A stretch of DNA of 64,000 bases from Zeugodacus cucurbitae (lineage: Eukaryota; Arthropoda; Insecta; Diptera; Tephritidae), in contig NC_071669.1 in the NCBI RefSeq assembly GCF_028554725.1, forward strand, positions 5,037,501-5,101,500. The letters run 5' to 3'. Position numbers and translations under genes: made by a program. The notes beneath the pieces were generated by a model, which ran no database searches, was not told the origin of the DNA, and worked only from the letters and a program-made list of their open reading frames with translations. The number at the start of each line of letters is the position of its first letter. Position 1 is the first letter of the stretch. This document shows, one piece after another, positions 42,443-53,959 of the stretch.

Positions 42443-44329
42443 TTATGTGGTACGTTTGCCGACAGATATGAAACCCGAAGTATTGGAGAAGTATTTAGCA
42501 TTATTTTCAGTTTGCGATTTCTCCGCTGCCTGTGGGTTAACAATTTCCAAACCTTGCAATGGTGTGAAAGCGACACTTGAAGCTGTACCGGAGATTTGGC
42601 GCTTCACTGTAGTGCTACCACCGTAAACTTGTTGTTTCTGTAAATTCTTTTGCAGCGTTTTGCTAATGCGCACTTTGGTCTTCTCATCCACTTGTGGCAA
42701 GCGTATGCGACCTGTGCCCGTTTTGCCTATAGTGCCACGAGAATAGCCCAGATCGCCTTGGTAGGCATCCTCTTCGATCTAAGAGGTTTTTAATTTTAAA
42801 TTAATAGAGAATTTGCAGTTAATTTTAAATTCTTTTCACTTACATCACCAAAGTTCATGCGATTTGCTTGTTTACGGAATTCCGTAAGCGCGTAACGCTC
42901 CTTCATCTTGCGTACACGCTTGCCACCACGTTTCTTCTTGCTGCCCTCGATGGGTTTGCTTAACGGTTTGATAAATTTGACTGGCGGTGGTTCTTGCAAC
43001 TTATCCAACTTTTTCTCGATATCCTCCTTGAACTTTAGACCCACTTCACCATGTACACTCTCATGACAAGCGTCAACACGTGCGGCGAGCACAGCCTTAG
43101 CGGCAACTAAACGTGCTGCTTTTCGTCGTAGATCCTGTAAATATATACATATATGTGTGTGAAAATAAAAAAATAAAATTCATATTATTTAATTTCTACA
43201 AACCGGTGGCGTATCTTGCACAATCTGTGAGAAGTAAACATAGCCAGTATGCGGTAGCATTTGTGTTTTGGAGAAACTGTAAATATTTTTCATGAACTAA
43301 AGTTTTGACAAAAATTCAAACAAATCTTTACCCTGCTAAAGTTTTCTTTTGTGAGCCCAATACTTGCACATTGCAAGCAGGCATTTTCGAAAGTTTGGTT
43401 AAACCGCCAGCTATACCCAGTAGTTTTGCAGCAGTGGACGCACCAACGATCATTGATAAATTGGGCGCTATAAATGTCATGCGACTCTCCACGTATTCAT
43501 AAATATGAGATTTGTAGTTATTTAAATCAATCGCCATTTCGCAGGCTTCATCAATCTGCGCCTTTTCGTTGGCGGTCAACTCAGTGCTACAAGTAAATAT
43601 ATTATAATCACTATATGTTGATATACAAGCTGTCATTTCCACTTACCCTTGTGTGGTCGAAGCTGTCACCGAAACGATCATAATGGTTGCTTGCGTCAGG
43701 ATGGCTTGCAATTTCTCATTATTCTTTACCTGCTCTAGATCATTGCCCAATTCCTTTACAGCGTACAAATATTCAATTTCCCCGACAATCAAAGAATCTA
43801 GTTCAGGAAAGCGTTTTTGATACTTTTCTTTGGCAAATTTGTGTATTATGGCTAAAAATATTAGAAAAATATTTAATATTTAGCATAAAAATGTTTCAAA
43901 ATAACTCGCGCACTATCTTACATATTTCATTATCGATATCAACAGCGATTGCATTGGCTTCAACAATTAATTGATATTCTGGATCAGACTCCACATTTCC
44001 TAGCATCTCCGCAGCGGTACGTTGTCTACTGCCGTACTGCTCGATTTGTTTCAGCACATACTGCAAACGTTCGGAATCACGCAGTTTACAGAGATCTCTT
44101 ACGGATTGTACCTGCACATCAACTTCCATGAGATTAACTTGTGGCTTCAGTAGCTTCTCTGCTATTTCTTGTGCCTTTTCTGGCTCATCTTCCTCGTCCA
44201 TCTGCGAACGATCAGGCTTGTACTGTGTTATTACAGAATTTAGAAATTTTTACTTACATTTTGTAACTCGTCCAAATCATTATCATTGTCTTCCTCTAGA
44301 TCAGCAAGCAGTTCATCGGCTAAAGACAT
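42443..44329 (-). CDS. Prp31: PRPF31/Prp31, U4/U6 snRNP splicing factor
   Basis: Seven exons (44329-44258, 44201-43922, 43851-43647, 43586-43332, 43276-43204, 43134-42844, 42778-42443) give 503 residues (human 499). It starts MSLADELLADLEED as in other animals. The NOSIC/coiled-coil part includes IIHKFAKEKYQKRFPELDSL. The Nop domain, about 190-290, has YEYVESRMTFIAPNLS, GASTAAKLLGIAGGL and SKMPACNVQVLGSQ, the surface that binds U4 snRNA with the 15.5K protein. A basic nuclear-localisation stretch KKKRGGKRVRKMKER lies at about 360-375, followed by EFRKQANRMNFGD. The tail contains SGTASSVAFTPLQGLEIVNP. Prp31 bridges U4 and U6/U5 in the tri-snRNP and is essential for pre-mRNA splicing. It is divergent from MSH6, with 496 bp between the starts. 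Confidence 0.96.
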
Positions 44330-44825
44330 TTTTAAATGTTTTATTTACTTTTTAAGAGAAATATTAGTAAAAACACACTATTTGTAAATATTGCTGAAAA
44401 ACGTTTACAAACGCGTTGTTTGACAAATAATAATGGCACAGCTGAGCAGTGTTTTGACATTTGCTCGTGTATGTAAACAAAAACAAACAACTGTGTTGCC
44501 AAGGTCCCAATTGAAAGCGTAATAAAATAAATTGTTGCGGCTTAATCATTTTCTTAAAAGTTAACAGTAATTTTGTGTTAAATAAATGAAAAATAACGTT
44601 TATTAACAATAAAAAAATGATATTCCATTATTTTATGTCTTCAATGTGTTAAAACTAATTGGTTATTTAAGCGAGGTATTACTGTTGCACAGAAATTCAA
44701 ATGTCATCAAATTGCGCGGTTCTTTTTCGCATTAAGCGCAAATAAAACAAAAGCTTTGGCTTCATTTTGCGCAGGACATCACATTCTTCCAATTTGTTAG
44801 AGTGATATAATTGATACAAAGAAAA
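44330..44825. promoter_or_regulatory. Divergent promoter region of PRPF31 and MSH6
   Basis: 496 bp separate the two start codons, so both 5' UTRs and promoters are packed here. The repeated AAACAAAAACAAAC and CAAATGTC words have no assigned role. Co-regulation is only inferred from the arrangement. Confidence 0.45.
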
Positions 44826-47800
44826 ATGTCGAAGAAATTAAATAAAAGTGGTAGTGCCGGTACACCCAATAATAATCTCTTCAAGTACTTCTCACGTTCA
44901 CCACGTACGCCAAATAATATACCAAAAACACCCAGTGAGGAGGAAGCAAACAAATCTGGAGCAAATGCAGAGAAAGAGAACCTACAAACTGGACATGGCA
45001 ATGAAGATAATCAGCCTGTAGCTAAGCGTAAGTTGGACGTTGAAGCAAATCTTAACAAGAGTAATGCAATGGAAGTTGAAGAGGATGAAGAAAGTATTAC
45101 GATTAAACGTCCGAGTAATAAAAGACATCGTATAATATTGTCTGATGATGAAGAGGAAATTACTATCCATAAAAATGGTAGTGGGAAAAATAATAATGGA
45201 GATGATTACAAGCCAAGCGACGAGGAAAATACAGACAGTAGTGTTGATGAGAAACCGTCGAGAGTTGGAAAAACACACACCAAGGTTAGCAATCAAGATA
45301 CATATAACTTTGAAAACCCTTTTTAATATATTTTCATTTACTTTGTTAAGAAAACCGATGAACCAACGCAAAAGAAACCTAAATTGGAAAAGGGTAGTTT
45401 CATGGAAAAATTAGCTTCTTTGCAAGCATCAGCAACTATTACAGATGCTAAAGCGTCTGCCAAAAACGATGCAAAATATGAGAAAATTGTATGCACAACG
45501 TCCACGCTGGACGAGCCGGTAGTTTGGCCACATCAAAAGCTTGATTTTTTGCAACCAGATAAGATAAAAGATAAGAATGGCAGACGCCCTGAACATCCGG
45601 ACTATGATCCCACTACATTACATGTACCAGAGAAATATTTGAATTCTTTATCACCAGTAAGTAGTGTAAAAAGTGTAATAATTCCATTAATTCTTTACTA
45701 TAATAATATATGCATTTTCAGGGTGTACGTCAATGGTGGGTCTTAAAGTCGGATAACTATGATTGTGTGCTCTTCTTTAAAGTGGGCAAATTCTACGAGT
45801 TATATCACATGGATGCGGAAGTTGGTGTGCAGGAGCTCGGTTTCGTCTATATGCGTGGGGAATTCGCACATTCTGGTTCGCCGGAAGTCAGTTTCGACAA
45901 AATGTCTAGTATACTGATCGACCGCGGTTATAAAGTGGCACGTGTGGAGCAAACTGAAACGACCGAAATGATGAGCGAACGTTGCAAAAAGACCAAACCT
46001 ACGAAATTCGATAAAGTGGTGCGTCGCGAAATTTGTCAGATTTCCAATCGAGGCACACAAGTATTTGGTACACAATGTCAGATAACACCACATTACCAGC
46101 CCAACTATATGCTGGCTGTCGTTGAAAAGGTAGTCGTATATAAGATATTTAATGTGGCGTAATATTAAAATTTGTTTTTTGTTTTTTTTTTTTTTTTTAG
46201 AATGAGGTCAGTTCAAGCAAATATGGCATTTGTTATGTAGACACTTCTATTGGCGACTTTTATGTTGGCGAATTTGAAGATGACAAAAACGGTTCACGTC
46301 TGTTAACATTACTCTCCCATCATATGCCAGTTTTGGTAAGCCAATGAAGTGAAATTACACTAAAGTCAATTAACATGAATCCTCACTAAATTTCTAGTTA
46401 ATTTTTGAGCGTGGCTCCGTTTCTGAGCGTACACAGGAAATATTCCGTACCATGCTCTCTGGCATACTCAAAGATCCATTACCCGCCAATGGCACCAAAG
46501 TATGCAGCGCCGAAAAGACCTTGAAGTATCTCGCTGAGAATTACTACGCGAAATTTTCAGAAGACTCAACTAGTGCAGACCTTTGGCCACTGACGTTGCG
46601 TACAATGCAATCCGAATCTGATCATTTGGGTTTAACGCCACGAGATGACTGCAAGTTAGCTTTAAAAGCGCTTGGTCAATGCATATTCTATTTGCAACGC
46701 TGTCAACTAGAAGCAAAGGTGCTGCCAATGGCACGCTATCACCACTACACGCCGCCGGATATGTTAAGTGAGCCGGTAAATGCTGCAAAGCTACAAACAG
46801 TGAAGCAACAAGCAACTCGGCGTCGTCATATGGTCATCGACGCAACCACACTTGCTAATCTACGCATTACCGGCGAAGAGTATTCGCTGCAGGCTACGCT
46901 AGATAATTGTTGTACGAAATTTGGTAAACGTTTGCTGCACCATTGGATATGCTCGCCGAGTTGTGAGTTGAATGTGATTGTGGAACGACAGCAGGCGATT
47001 ACCGAACTAATCGAACACAATATGGAGTTACAGGATTTGCGCGCTTTGTTGGCGCCAATGCCAGATTTTGAGCGACATCTGGCGCAAATACACTTATTCG
47101 GTAATAAGCGTATATCGCAAGATCATCCAGACGGACGTGCCATACTCTTCGAAGAGAAGTTGTATAATAAAAAGAAAATACAAAACTTCATTGGTATATT
47201 GAAGGGATTCACTACACTCATGCAAATACCAACACTATTTAACGGGTTTGAATCAACACTTATGAAACGTTTGACACAGTTGCAGCCAGCTGGCGGCTTC
47301 CCTGATATGGCAAAGGAATTGGATTTTTTCAAGGTATTTACGTGTAACACTTTTTCTGTTGAGTTTATGTAATGCTAGTTCTAACATCTGTGAAATAGAA
47401 TGCTTTCGATCATGCGGCTGGTGCGCAAACCGGTGTGATTGCACCCGAACAAGGTGTGGACGCGGATTACGATGAGTCATTAGCGAAGATTAACAACATT
47501 AATGACACCTTTAAGGACTATCTTATTGAGCAGGAGAAATTCTTTGGTTGTCGTTTAACGCCTGGAGGCGAAAAGAATCGCTTCCAACTGGAGGTGCCCG
47601 AAAATGCGGCTAGGAAGGCGGGCAAAGCCTACCAATTGGAGGGTCAGCGTAAAGGCAACAAGCCAGTGCGACGCTTCTCAACGAATGAAACGCGTGTAGG
47701 TTACTTTGTTCTACCACTATACGGCAAAATTGAATTTTTTTTCCGGCTATTGGTCCAAACTATTTTCTTTCAGGTAGATTGACTCATAAGTAAAAAAAAG

Positions 47801-49785
47801 TGTATTCTCCGTTTTTTGAAGTTAACCTCCAAAATCGAAATATTTTCGAAGTTTGAAAGAAAAGTTTTTGAAATAATAATAAACATTATTATGTCTATAA
47901 TCTACATGTTCATCTTAATTCTATGGTGTATATCATTTTTCAGCCAAGCTTATATGATAATTACTACAAGGGATTCAGTATTTTTCGATACGTAAAACTT
48001 TTATTTTATTTGAAGATCTAATTTTGACTCTTCATATCTTCACAGAAAAATTGTATACACCATTGTATTATGAGGAAAATTTAGATTATATCCATATTTT
48101 GAATTCTATGGTAAATTCAATAAAATTATTTAAAAAAAACTTTTTTCGAAATATTTTGAAGGCTAACGAAAATCGAAGAATACACTAAATTTACTTATGA
48201 CTCAATCTTCCGGGAAAAGTTAGTTTGCTCCAATACCGAGTGTTGTACAGTGTAATTAATCACCTCAATTCACCAACTCACCACACCTCTTGTACATTTC
48301 AGTCACTGCTAAAGCAATTGCAGCATGCCGAAACTGAACGTGATGTCATATTGAAGGATTTATCGCGACGCATTTTCGAAAAATTCTCCAAACACTATGA
48401 ACTCTGGAAGCAATGCGTCGATTGTGTGGCAAATCTTGATGTTTTAGCTTCGCTGGCAGAGTATGCGCGCGCACAGCAAGTTATCTGTGTGCCTGAGCTA
48501 CACGAGCAATGCGCCGAACAACAGCCGTTCATAGACATTGACGAGGGTTATCATCCGTGCGCATTAGCGGACACCTTCATACCGAATGGACTCATACTCG
48601 GCACGGGTGAGACAACAGCACCGCTTTCCATACTGACCGGTCCCAATATGGGTGGCAAGAGTACGTTAATGCGGCAGGTGGGCTTGTTGGTGGTGATGGC
48701 GCAAATTGTAAGTTATAATTGATATTTGAATTTTTGAAATTTTTGAAAAATTTTGTTTATTCTTCAACTTCAAGGGTGCGCATGTGCCAGCCGCGCATTG
48801 CCGCATTTCGCTGGTCGATCGTATATTTACACGCTTGGGTGCGCAAGATGACATCATGGCTGGGCAGAGCACATTTTTGGTTGAACTCAATGAGACATCG
48901 CTGATTTTGAAGCATGCAACGGTTAACAGTCTGGTGTTGCTCGATGAATTGGGTAAATTTTTGTAGTTATTCATTATATTTGTTATGTGTGTATATGGAA
49001 ATAATTAAAATTATTCATTTAATCGCTTTAAAACAGGACGTGGCACGGCCACCTACGATGGTACTGCTATCGCTGCTTCGGTAGTGAACTATTTGGCCGA
49101 TTTGAAATGTCGTACACTCTTCTCCACTCACTATCACAATCTTATTGAATATTTCCACAAAGACGCACGCATAACATTGGGTCATATGGTAAGCTAAATG
49201 CATATACAGTTAAACTTCCATACCACGAACTTCTATAACTCGAAATTATCCATAACTCCAACTCTTGAATTGACAATAGAAGTCAATTTTATTCAACCAT
49301 CCATTAACTCGGAAGTCTCTAACTCGATTTTTTGTGGATTATGGTGATTCGAGTTAGAGAAGTTCTACTGTAATTACCACAATTTTTCTTCTTTCAACTT
49401 AACTTTTTCACCACAACCACTTCTAGGCTTGCATGGTGGAAAACGAGGACACCGAAGATCCCACACAAGAGACCGTGACTTTCCTTTATAAATACACCGC
49501 AGGCGCATGTCCCAAGTCGTATGGTTTTAATGCCGCCAAGTTGGCTGGCATGCCACAGCCGATTATAAAGCGCGCCTATGAGGTGAGTTGGCGGCACTTC
49601 AATATGATATGTACTATTTTTGCAACTAATTTTATTTGATATTTCAGCTTTCTAAACGCGTGGAGGCTATCGCTTTGAAACGCAAGGTCTTGTCTAAAGT
49701 GGTTGCTGGCGCTGTTGGCAACAGATGCAATGAGCTTAAAGAAATTAAAAATTTACTTTTGCAGCTAAAAGCTTGTCATGTTTGA
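44826..49785 (+). CDS. Msh6: MSH6 mismatch-repair protein (MutS-alpha subunit)
   Basis: Eleven exons: 44826-45284, 45351-45656, 45722-46129, 46201-46335, 46398-47333, 47399-47695, 48303-48707, 48775-48952, 49037-49188, 49427-49582, 49648-49785. All are phase-consistent and encode 1189 residues. The Met at 44826 is preferred to the in-frame Met at 44811 because MSKK and the PCNA-binding-like NNLFKYFSRSP follow. A disordered acidic/basic region runs to about 250. The mismatch-binding domain has the Phe-Tyr-Glu wedge KVGKFYELYHMDA (F279, E281). Lever/clamp helices follow. The ATPase has Walker A GPNMGGKST (about 960-968), the STFLVELNET signature loop, Walker B LVLLDELG and the FSTHYHNL switch His. 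With MSH2 it recognises base mismatches and small loops in the nucleus. Exon 6 uses a GTAGGT donor. Introns 6 and 9 contain MITEs. Confidence 0.97.
47776..48208. mobile_element. MITE in MSH6 intron 6
   Basis: AGATTGACTCATAAGTAAA at the left is matched by the inverse of TTTACTTATGACTCAATCT at the right, with one mismatch. Homology of the arms continues inward for another ~60 bp (GTGTATTCT, then CTTCAAAATATTTCGAA on one side). About 433 bp, noncoding. The superfamily is unknown because a clear target duplication was not found. It explains why this intron is the longest in the gene. Confidence 0.75.
49207..49370. mobile_element. Small pogo/Tigger-like MITE in MSH6 intron 9
   Basis: CAGTTAAACTTCCATACCAC at the left and GAGTTAGAGAAGTTCTACTG at the right, each flanked by TA (49205-49206 and 49371-49372). 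It is an internally shortened relative of the 443-bp element at 22266. Confidence 0.75.
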
Positions 49786-50588
49786 ACTATACGTTTTTGT
49801 TTTGTGCTGTATGCTTTTTGTTTGTTCACCCCTTCCATATGCACCTATTTGTATACGAAATTTTCAAAAATATACATACCTAAAAGAAGCTATGATTCCA
49901 TAAACACGAAAGTGGACTGCTATTATGCGTAAATGAAAGATGATTATCTTCTGCGAAATGGTAAGATTTTTTATAATTTGTTAAGAGAAATAATTAAAAT
50001 GGATTTCGGTCGGAATTTGTATTTTCAAGCGTATGGGCGAATGGTACAAATTTTTAAATGCGCGTGGCTCTGTCCATTTATGGGTTTGTTACATTTCAAT
50101 GGCGTCACAATGCTATAATTTGAAAATGGCAGAAATCGGTTCACAATAACGCCTAGTTTCCTTATACCACAATTTTGAAGTCTTAACTGATTCGTTCACT
50201 TAGCAATCTTTAAATTAAGCACCAGTGAAGATATGGGCATAAAACTTTGCACAAATACTTTATTTCTAGTATGCCATAGTCAGTATGGAAATCAAATCCG
50301 AAATCGGACTATGACTTTTCAATGCCCCATATATCGACCTCAGTGTTTGTGGTGTGTTTTTACTGAAAACAACGGTAAATATCTCAGATATTCTAAAGTA
50401 CTTTAAAGGCCAATCAAAGCCAAGAATCAAGCCAATATTTACTCTAGCCCCCCTAAATAGAATATAAGGATTTTCGAACTTCCGGTGAGCCTTATACTGT
50501 ATATATCGGTTAATATGTGAGAAATCTTAGAAAAATTAAGTGAACGTAGAATATTGGATATAATGTAGCTTGATGGCAAAAAAATAAT
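49786..50588. other. MSH6 3' flank
   Basis: No gene. The first few hundred bases probably include the MSH6 3' UTR. From about 50100 the text ('ATATGGGCATAAAACTTTGC', 'CCCATATATCGACCTCAG') looks like the dispersed noncoding repeat that also flanks the caspase genes. Confidence 0.35.
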
Positions 50589-50957
50589 ATGGTCTACAAC
50601 TTTGCTTCCGCCGTGACATTTTGCGAGAATAAGTGTGGGATGCAAACAGATCCCTATAAATATTTAGTTGAGTTAATGTTGACACAAATGTCCAAGATCG
50701 ATATAAAACGATTTTATCGATTTGATCGACCAGTGCTTGACCCTAGAGATATTCCCGCAAATGTCGAGAATTCGGCTCAAAAAGTGACATTTTCAGTTGA
50801 GAATAAGTTTGGGATGCAAACAGATCCATACAAATATTTTGTTGGGTTAATGTTGATACAAATGTCCAAGATCGATATAAAACGATTTAATCGACCAGTG
50901 CTTGACCCTAGAGACATCTATTGGAAAACGGTGGAAGCAAAGTATATATCGACCTAA
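50589..50957 (+). repeat. Two tandem copies of a ~170-bp module with a conserved reading frame
   Basis: A 122-residue open frame contains the same block twice: MQTDPYKYLVELMLTQMSKI followed by DIKRFYRFDRPVLDPRDI, then MQTDPYKYFVGLMLIQMSKI followed by DIKRFNRPVLDPRDIYW. A third copy lies at 62066-62245. The frame is open in all three, and the indels between copies are in multiples of three. I recognise no domain. It may be part of a transposon, a duplicated exon or just a repeat that happens to be open. It lies within a repeat ending GTTCGGTTACACCCGAAC near 51115. Confidence 0.55.
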
Positions 50958-51009
50958 TAGTTGAAATCGGTCCATAAGTTACCCTAGTCCTCATTTACTA
51001 TATATGTTA

Positions 51010-51593
51010 TTCTAGTGGGCTTTATTCCGAATATGTGGCTCAAATTGTGTATTCTCTTAATAACAATAAAGAAATAATTTGCGAGAGTATTAAATGTTCG
51101 GTTACACCCGAACTTAGTAACCTTCCTTACTTGTTTAAAATTTTTTGTCTAAAGAGTGAATCTTTTTTCACTTAATACATTAACGCCATGCTTACCATTG
51201 AAAATAGTCGGGGAATTCCCAAAAGACGATTTAGCAGCGGAGTTGTCAAACATGAACTTTATGCCGAATATATGGTGTGAGCTTTTGTTCTTATCGCAGA
51301 AAAAGCGCAATTATACTCAACCGTGTGACTTATTCGGTCGAATGCTTTGAATTCGTTAAGTCAACACTTCGGTGCGTTCTTCTATATTTCTTTGCCGCGC
51401 ATACAATAATTGTCGAAATAAACCAGCTGAGCTAAAGATCGAACGTAAAGTTTGGATAATATTTGAGGAAAATTAAAGTAAGTGTATTTATAAACATACT
51501 CACTTACATTCTGTTCTGTATGATTATAGAGACTCGTCTTGTTAAAGGGTACTAGAAGTTTCTTCTACAGATATTACGAACAAAATCGCAACA
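51010..51593. other. 5' flank of caspase copy 1 (duplicated with the gene)
   Basis: ATTCTAGTGGGCTTTATTCCGAATAT at 51010 matches ATTCTAGTGGGCTTTATGTCGAATAT at 56654 upstream of caspase copy 2. Patchy similarity (TTTGTTCTTATCGC, TTTGAATTCGTT) continues to the start codons. The duplication therefore took in about 0.5 kb of upstream DNA, likely with the promoter. Confidence 0.5.
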
Positions 51594-52481
51594 ATGAACG
51601 TGTCAGCGGAACAAGTGGACGATAGTTCATTATCAAGTTCTTCAAGTGGTAGTACTGATGATGAACATAATTTTGTTGGTAGATATCGTAGTTGTACAGC
51701 AAACATGGCCACTGATCGAGATGCAGTTGAATATAATATGCGACACAAAAATCGTGGATTGGCATTAATATTTAATCATGAGACTTTCGATGTACGGACA
51801 ATAGAACCTCGTACAGGTACAAATGTGGATTGTGAAAATTTGACAAAGGTCCTTAAAAAGTTGGATTTTGATGTGAATGTGTTCAATGATTGTAGATTGA
51901 ATGAGTTAAAGCAGCAATTAGTAAGAGCTTCACAGATGGATCATAGCGAAAATGATTGCATTTTGGTTGTGATATTGTCGCATGGCGAACATGGTTATAT
52001 ATACGCAAAGGATGTACAATATAAATTAGATGCCATTTGGTCTTACTTTACACCACAAAAATGTCCCAGTTTGGCTGGTAAACCGAAACTATTCTTCATA
52101 CAAGCTTGTCAAGGAGATGAATGTGATCCAGGTGTCACTTTGAACCGTCATACCGAAACCGATGGTGACTCATCAATGAGCTACAAAATTCCTTTGTATG
52201 CAGATTTTTTGATTGCCTACTCAACCATACCGGGATTTGTCTCATGGCGCAATCCTGAATTGGGGTCTTGGTTTATACATGCACTTTACACCGAGTTGGA
52301 AATGAATGGCAAACGTTTGGATATCCTTACATTATTGACATTTGTATGCCGACGAGTCGCTATAGACTGGCAGTCCTATGCGCCGGATACTCCAAAAAAG
52401 CATGAACAAAAGCAGATACCATGCTTTACATCAATGTTAACACGCATCTTACGTTTCGGCGAGAGGCGGGCATCGCAGTAA
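51594..52481 (+). CDS. Effector caspase of the Drice/Dcp-1 type, tandem copy 1
   Basis: A single-exon frame of 295 residues. A short Ser/Asp-rich prodomain (1-37) precedes the core starting DRDAVEYNMRHKNRG, nearly the Drosophila Drice wording. The catalytic dyad is H130 (SHGEHG) and C172 (QACQGD). R73 (PRTGT) and R219 (VSWRN) should form the P1-Asp pocket. The interdomain linker keeps TETD190-G, the known processing site of Drice-like enzymes. The small subunit ends KQIPCFTSMLTRILRF. The protein should be a cytosolic executioner protease in apoptosis. The usual Tyr of YSWRN is Val here. It is intronless and lies next to MSH6, so it is probably an extra copy rather than the ancestral Drice. 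Paralogue at 57139-57915. Confidence 0.93.
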   Translation: MNVSAEQVDDSSLSSSSSGSTDDEHNFVGRYRSCTANMATDRDAVEYNMRHKNRGLALIFNHETFDVRTIEPRTGTNVDCENLTKVLKKLDFDVNVFNDCRLNELKQQLVRASQMDHSENDCILVVILSHGEHGYIYAKDVQYKLDAIWSYFTPQKCPSLAGKPKLFFIQACQGDECDPGVTLNRHTETDGDSSMSYKIPLYADFLIAYSTIPGFVSWRNPELGSWFIHALYTELEMNGKRLDILTLLTFVCRRVAIDWQSYAPDTPKKHEQKQIPCFTSMLTRILRFGERRASQ

Positions 52482-52524
52482 ACCAGAAAATGTTTTTTGG
52501 AAATTTTTAAAACTATATACATAT

Positions 52525-52787
52525 TAGAGCTCTTGGTATTCGACTAATCGACTAACCGAATTAACCGAATATTAGGACATTATTCGAATAATAATATACG
52601 GTTTGCACTATTCGGATAATCGTCAGTCATCGATTATTCGATTAACCGTAGTAGAACGATTATTCGAATAGTCGTAACATTTCGACTAATCGAATAGTAC
52701 TAACTGGTTAATATTCGTGCGAACGGTTACAAACCGGATATTCGAATAATCGTTTTACAGGTTAATCGAATAATTTTAAGAGCCCTA
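52525..52787. mobile_element. hAT-type MITE in the 3' flank of caspase copy 1
   Basis: The left end TAGAGCTCTTGG and the inverse of the right end (TAGGGCTCTTAAAA) are short terminal inverted repeats. A perfect 8-bp duplication ATACATAT flanks them (52517-52524 and 52788-52795), the hAT hallmark. The 263-bp body is full of ATTCGAATAATCG words that can fold on themselves. It is absent from the matching flank of copy 2. Confidence 0.88.
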
Positions 52788-52795
52788 ATACATAT

Positions 52796-53400
52796 GTACA
52801 TGGAACATAGCCACGTTAGATTCTTTCAATTGCTGACATATTTGTTTATCTGTATAATTTGTTTTAATATATTAAAATCAGAATATTAATACGCAATTGT
52901 TTGATTGGATTTGTTTTATTCAGCGTTATCTCTCGCTAATTTAAATGTCTCGATAATTTACGAAATATTTATCACATTATAGGATTTAAACAGTATTTTG
53001 TGAAAGTTATAGTACGATTTCTGCGATACTTTAAAGTAGTATAGTAGTAGTAGGCGTTGTTAACTGATTTCGCCCATTTTCAAACCATACTATTGGGATT
53101 CATGAACCGAATTTTGTCGAAATTGGTCGTGCAGTTCCTGATATATGGTTTTTGATCCATAAGTGGGCGGAGCCACGTCGATTTGATATCTTTTATACTA
53201 ATATATTTCAATTTAATATATTTTCAATCTAATTGGAATATCCAAAGTAAATGCTTCCATGAAGTTTGTTTGATATTGCTTTAGTAGTTTATGATATACC
53301 AAAAACCGATTATGGGGCGGGGCTCACTTTCCCAAAAAAATGTCGTTCAAATATGGCCACCTCTAATATGATCCTCCATACCAAATATCTTAATATATAA
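52796..53400. repeat. Duplicated 3' flank, then a dispersed noncoding repeat
   Basis: 52830-52980 (AATATTAATACGCAATTG, TCTCTCGCTAA, CTCGATAATTTACGAAATATTTATCACA) matches 57990-58140 behind copy 2. From about 52995 a repeat reads GGTCGTGCAGTTCCTGATATATGG and CCATAAGTGGGCGGAGCCACG. A relative lies at 55830-56400. Confidence 0.55.
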
Positions 53401-53940
53401 AAATCCAATGTCCGTGTGTATGTTCCGAATGAACTCAAAAACGAGTCAACTGATATTCATGAAAGTTGGCAAATACATGTAATTTGGTCAAACTTAGATG
53501 ATAGGATAGTTATTATTCGTCTCTACAATTAATAATTAACATTTTGTTTTACTTCTAATTTACAGTTATATAAATACAGGCAAATATATAATCTAAAAAA
53601 TCAGAGAACAGTGAAATTCATTTGATGAAATTTTTTGTGTGTATTCCAGTGGGTTTGAGGATGATTCTTACGGAGAGAAAAATTAAAAAAATGACAGAAA
53701 AAGTCTAAAAACCACACTTTTATAATCTCCCATAAAAACAATTTGTATGCTATAGATATAAAAATGAATTTCTGTTCGTTAGTCTCGCAAAAAGTCGAAA
53801 ACGGCCACACCGATCTGGCTAATTTTAGTCTTGAAATATTCGAGCATGGCCAAGAAAGGTTTAGAAAGTAAGTAAATATCGCTATAGCGAAGATTCTCAG
53901 ATAATCAAGTTGAAGAATAACGGCACATAAAGAATCGCTT
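53400..53940 (+). mobile_element. Helitron-like noncoding sequence
   Basis: ATATATAAAAATCCAATGTCCGTGTGTATG near 53393 and AGATATAAAAATGAATTTCTGTTCGTTAG near 53754 are the type of 5'-terminal text I associate with insect Helitrons. It continues GTCTCGCAAAAAGTCG and CACCGATCTGGCTAATTTT. It directly precedes a helicase relic. Confidence 0.5.
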
Positions 53941-53959
53941 CTTTAAGAACTAACATACA

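Noticed and set aside
44811..44825. Upstream Met for MSH6 (MIQRK)
   Set aside because: The family begins at MSKK; the five extra residues have no support, though they cannot be excluded.
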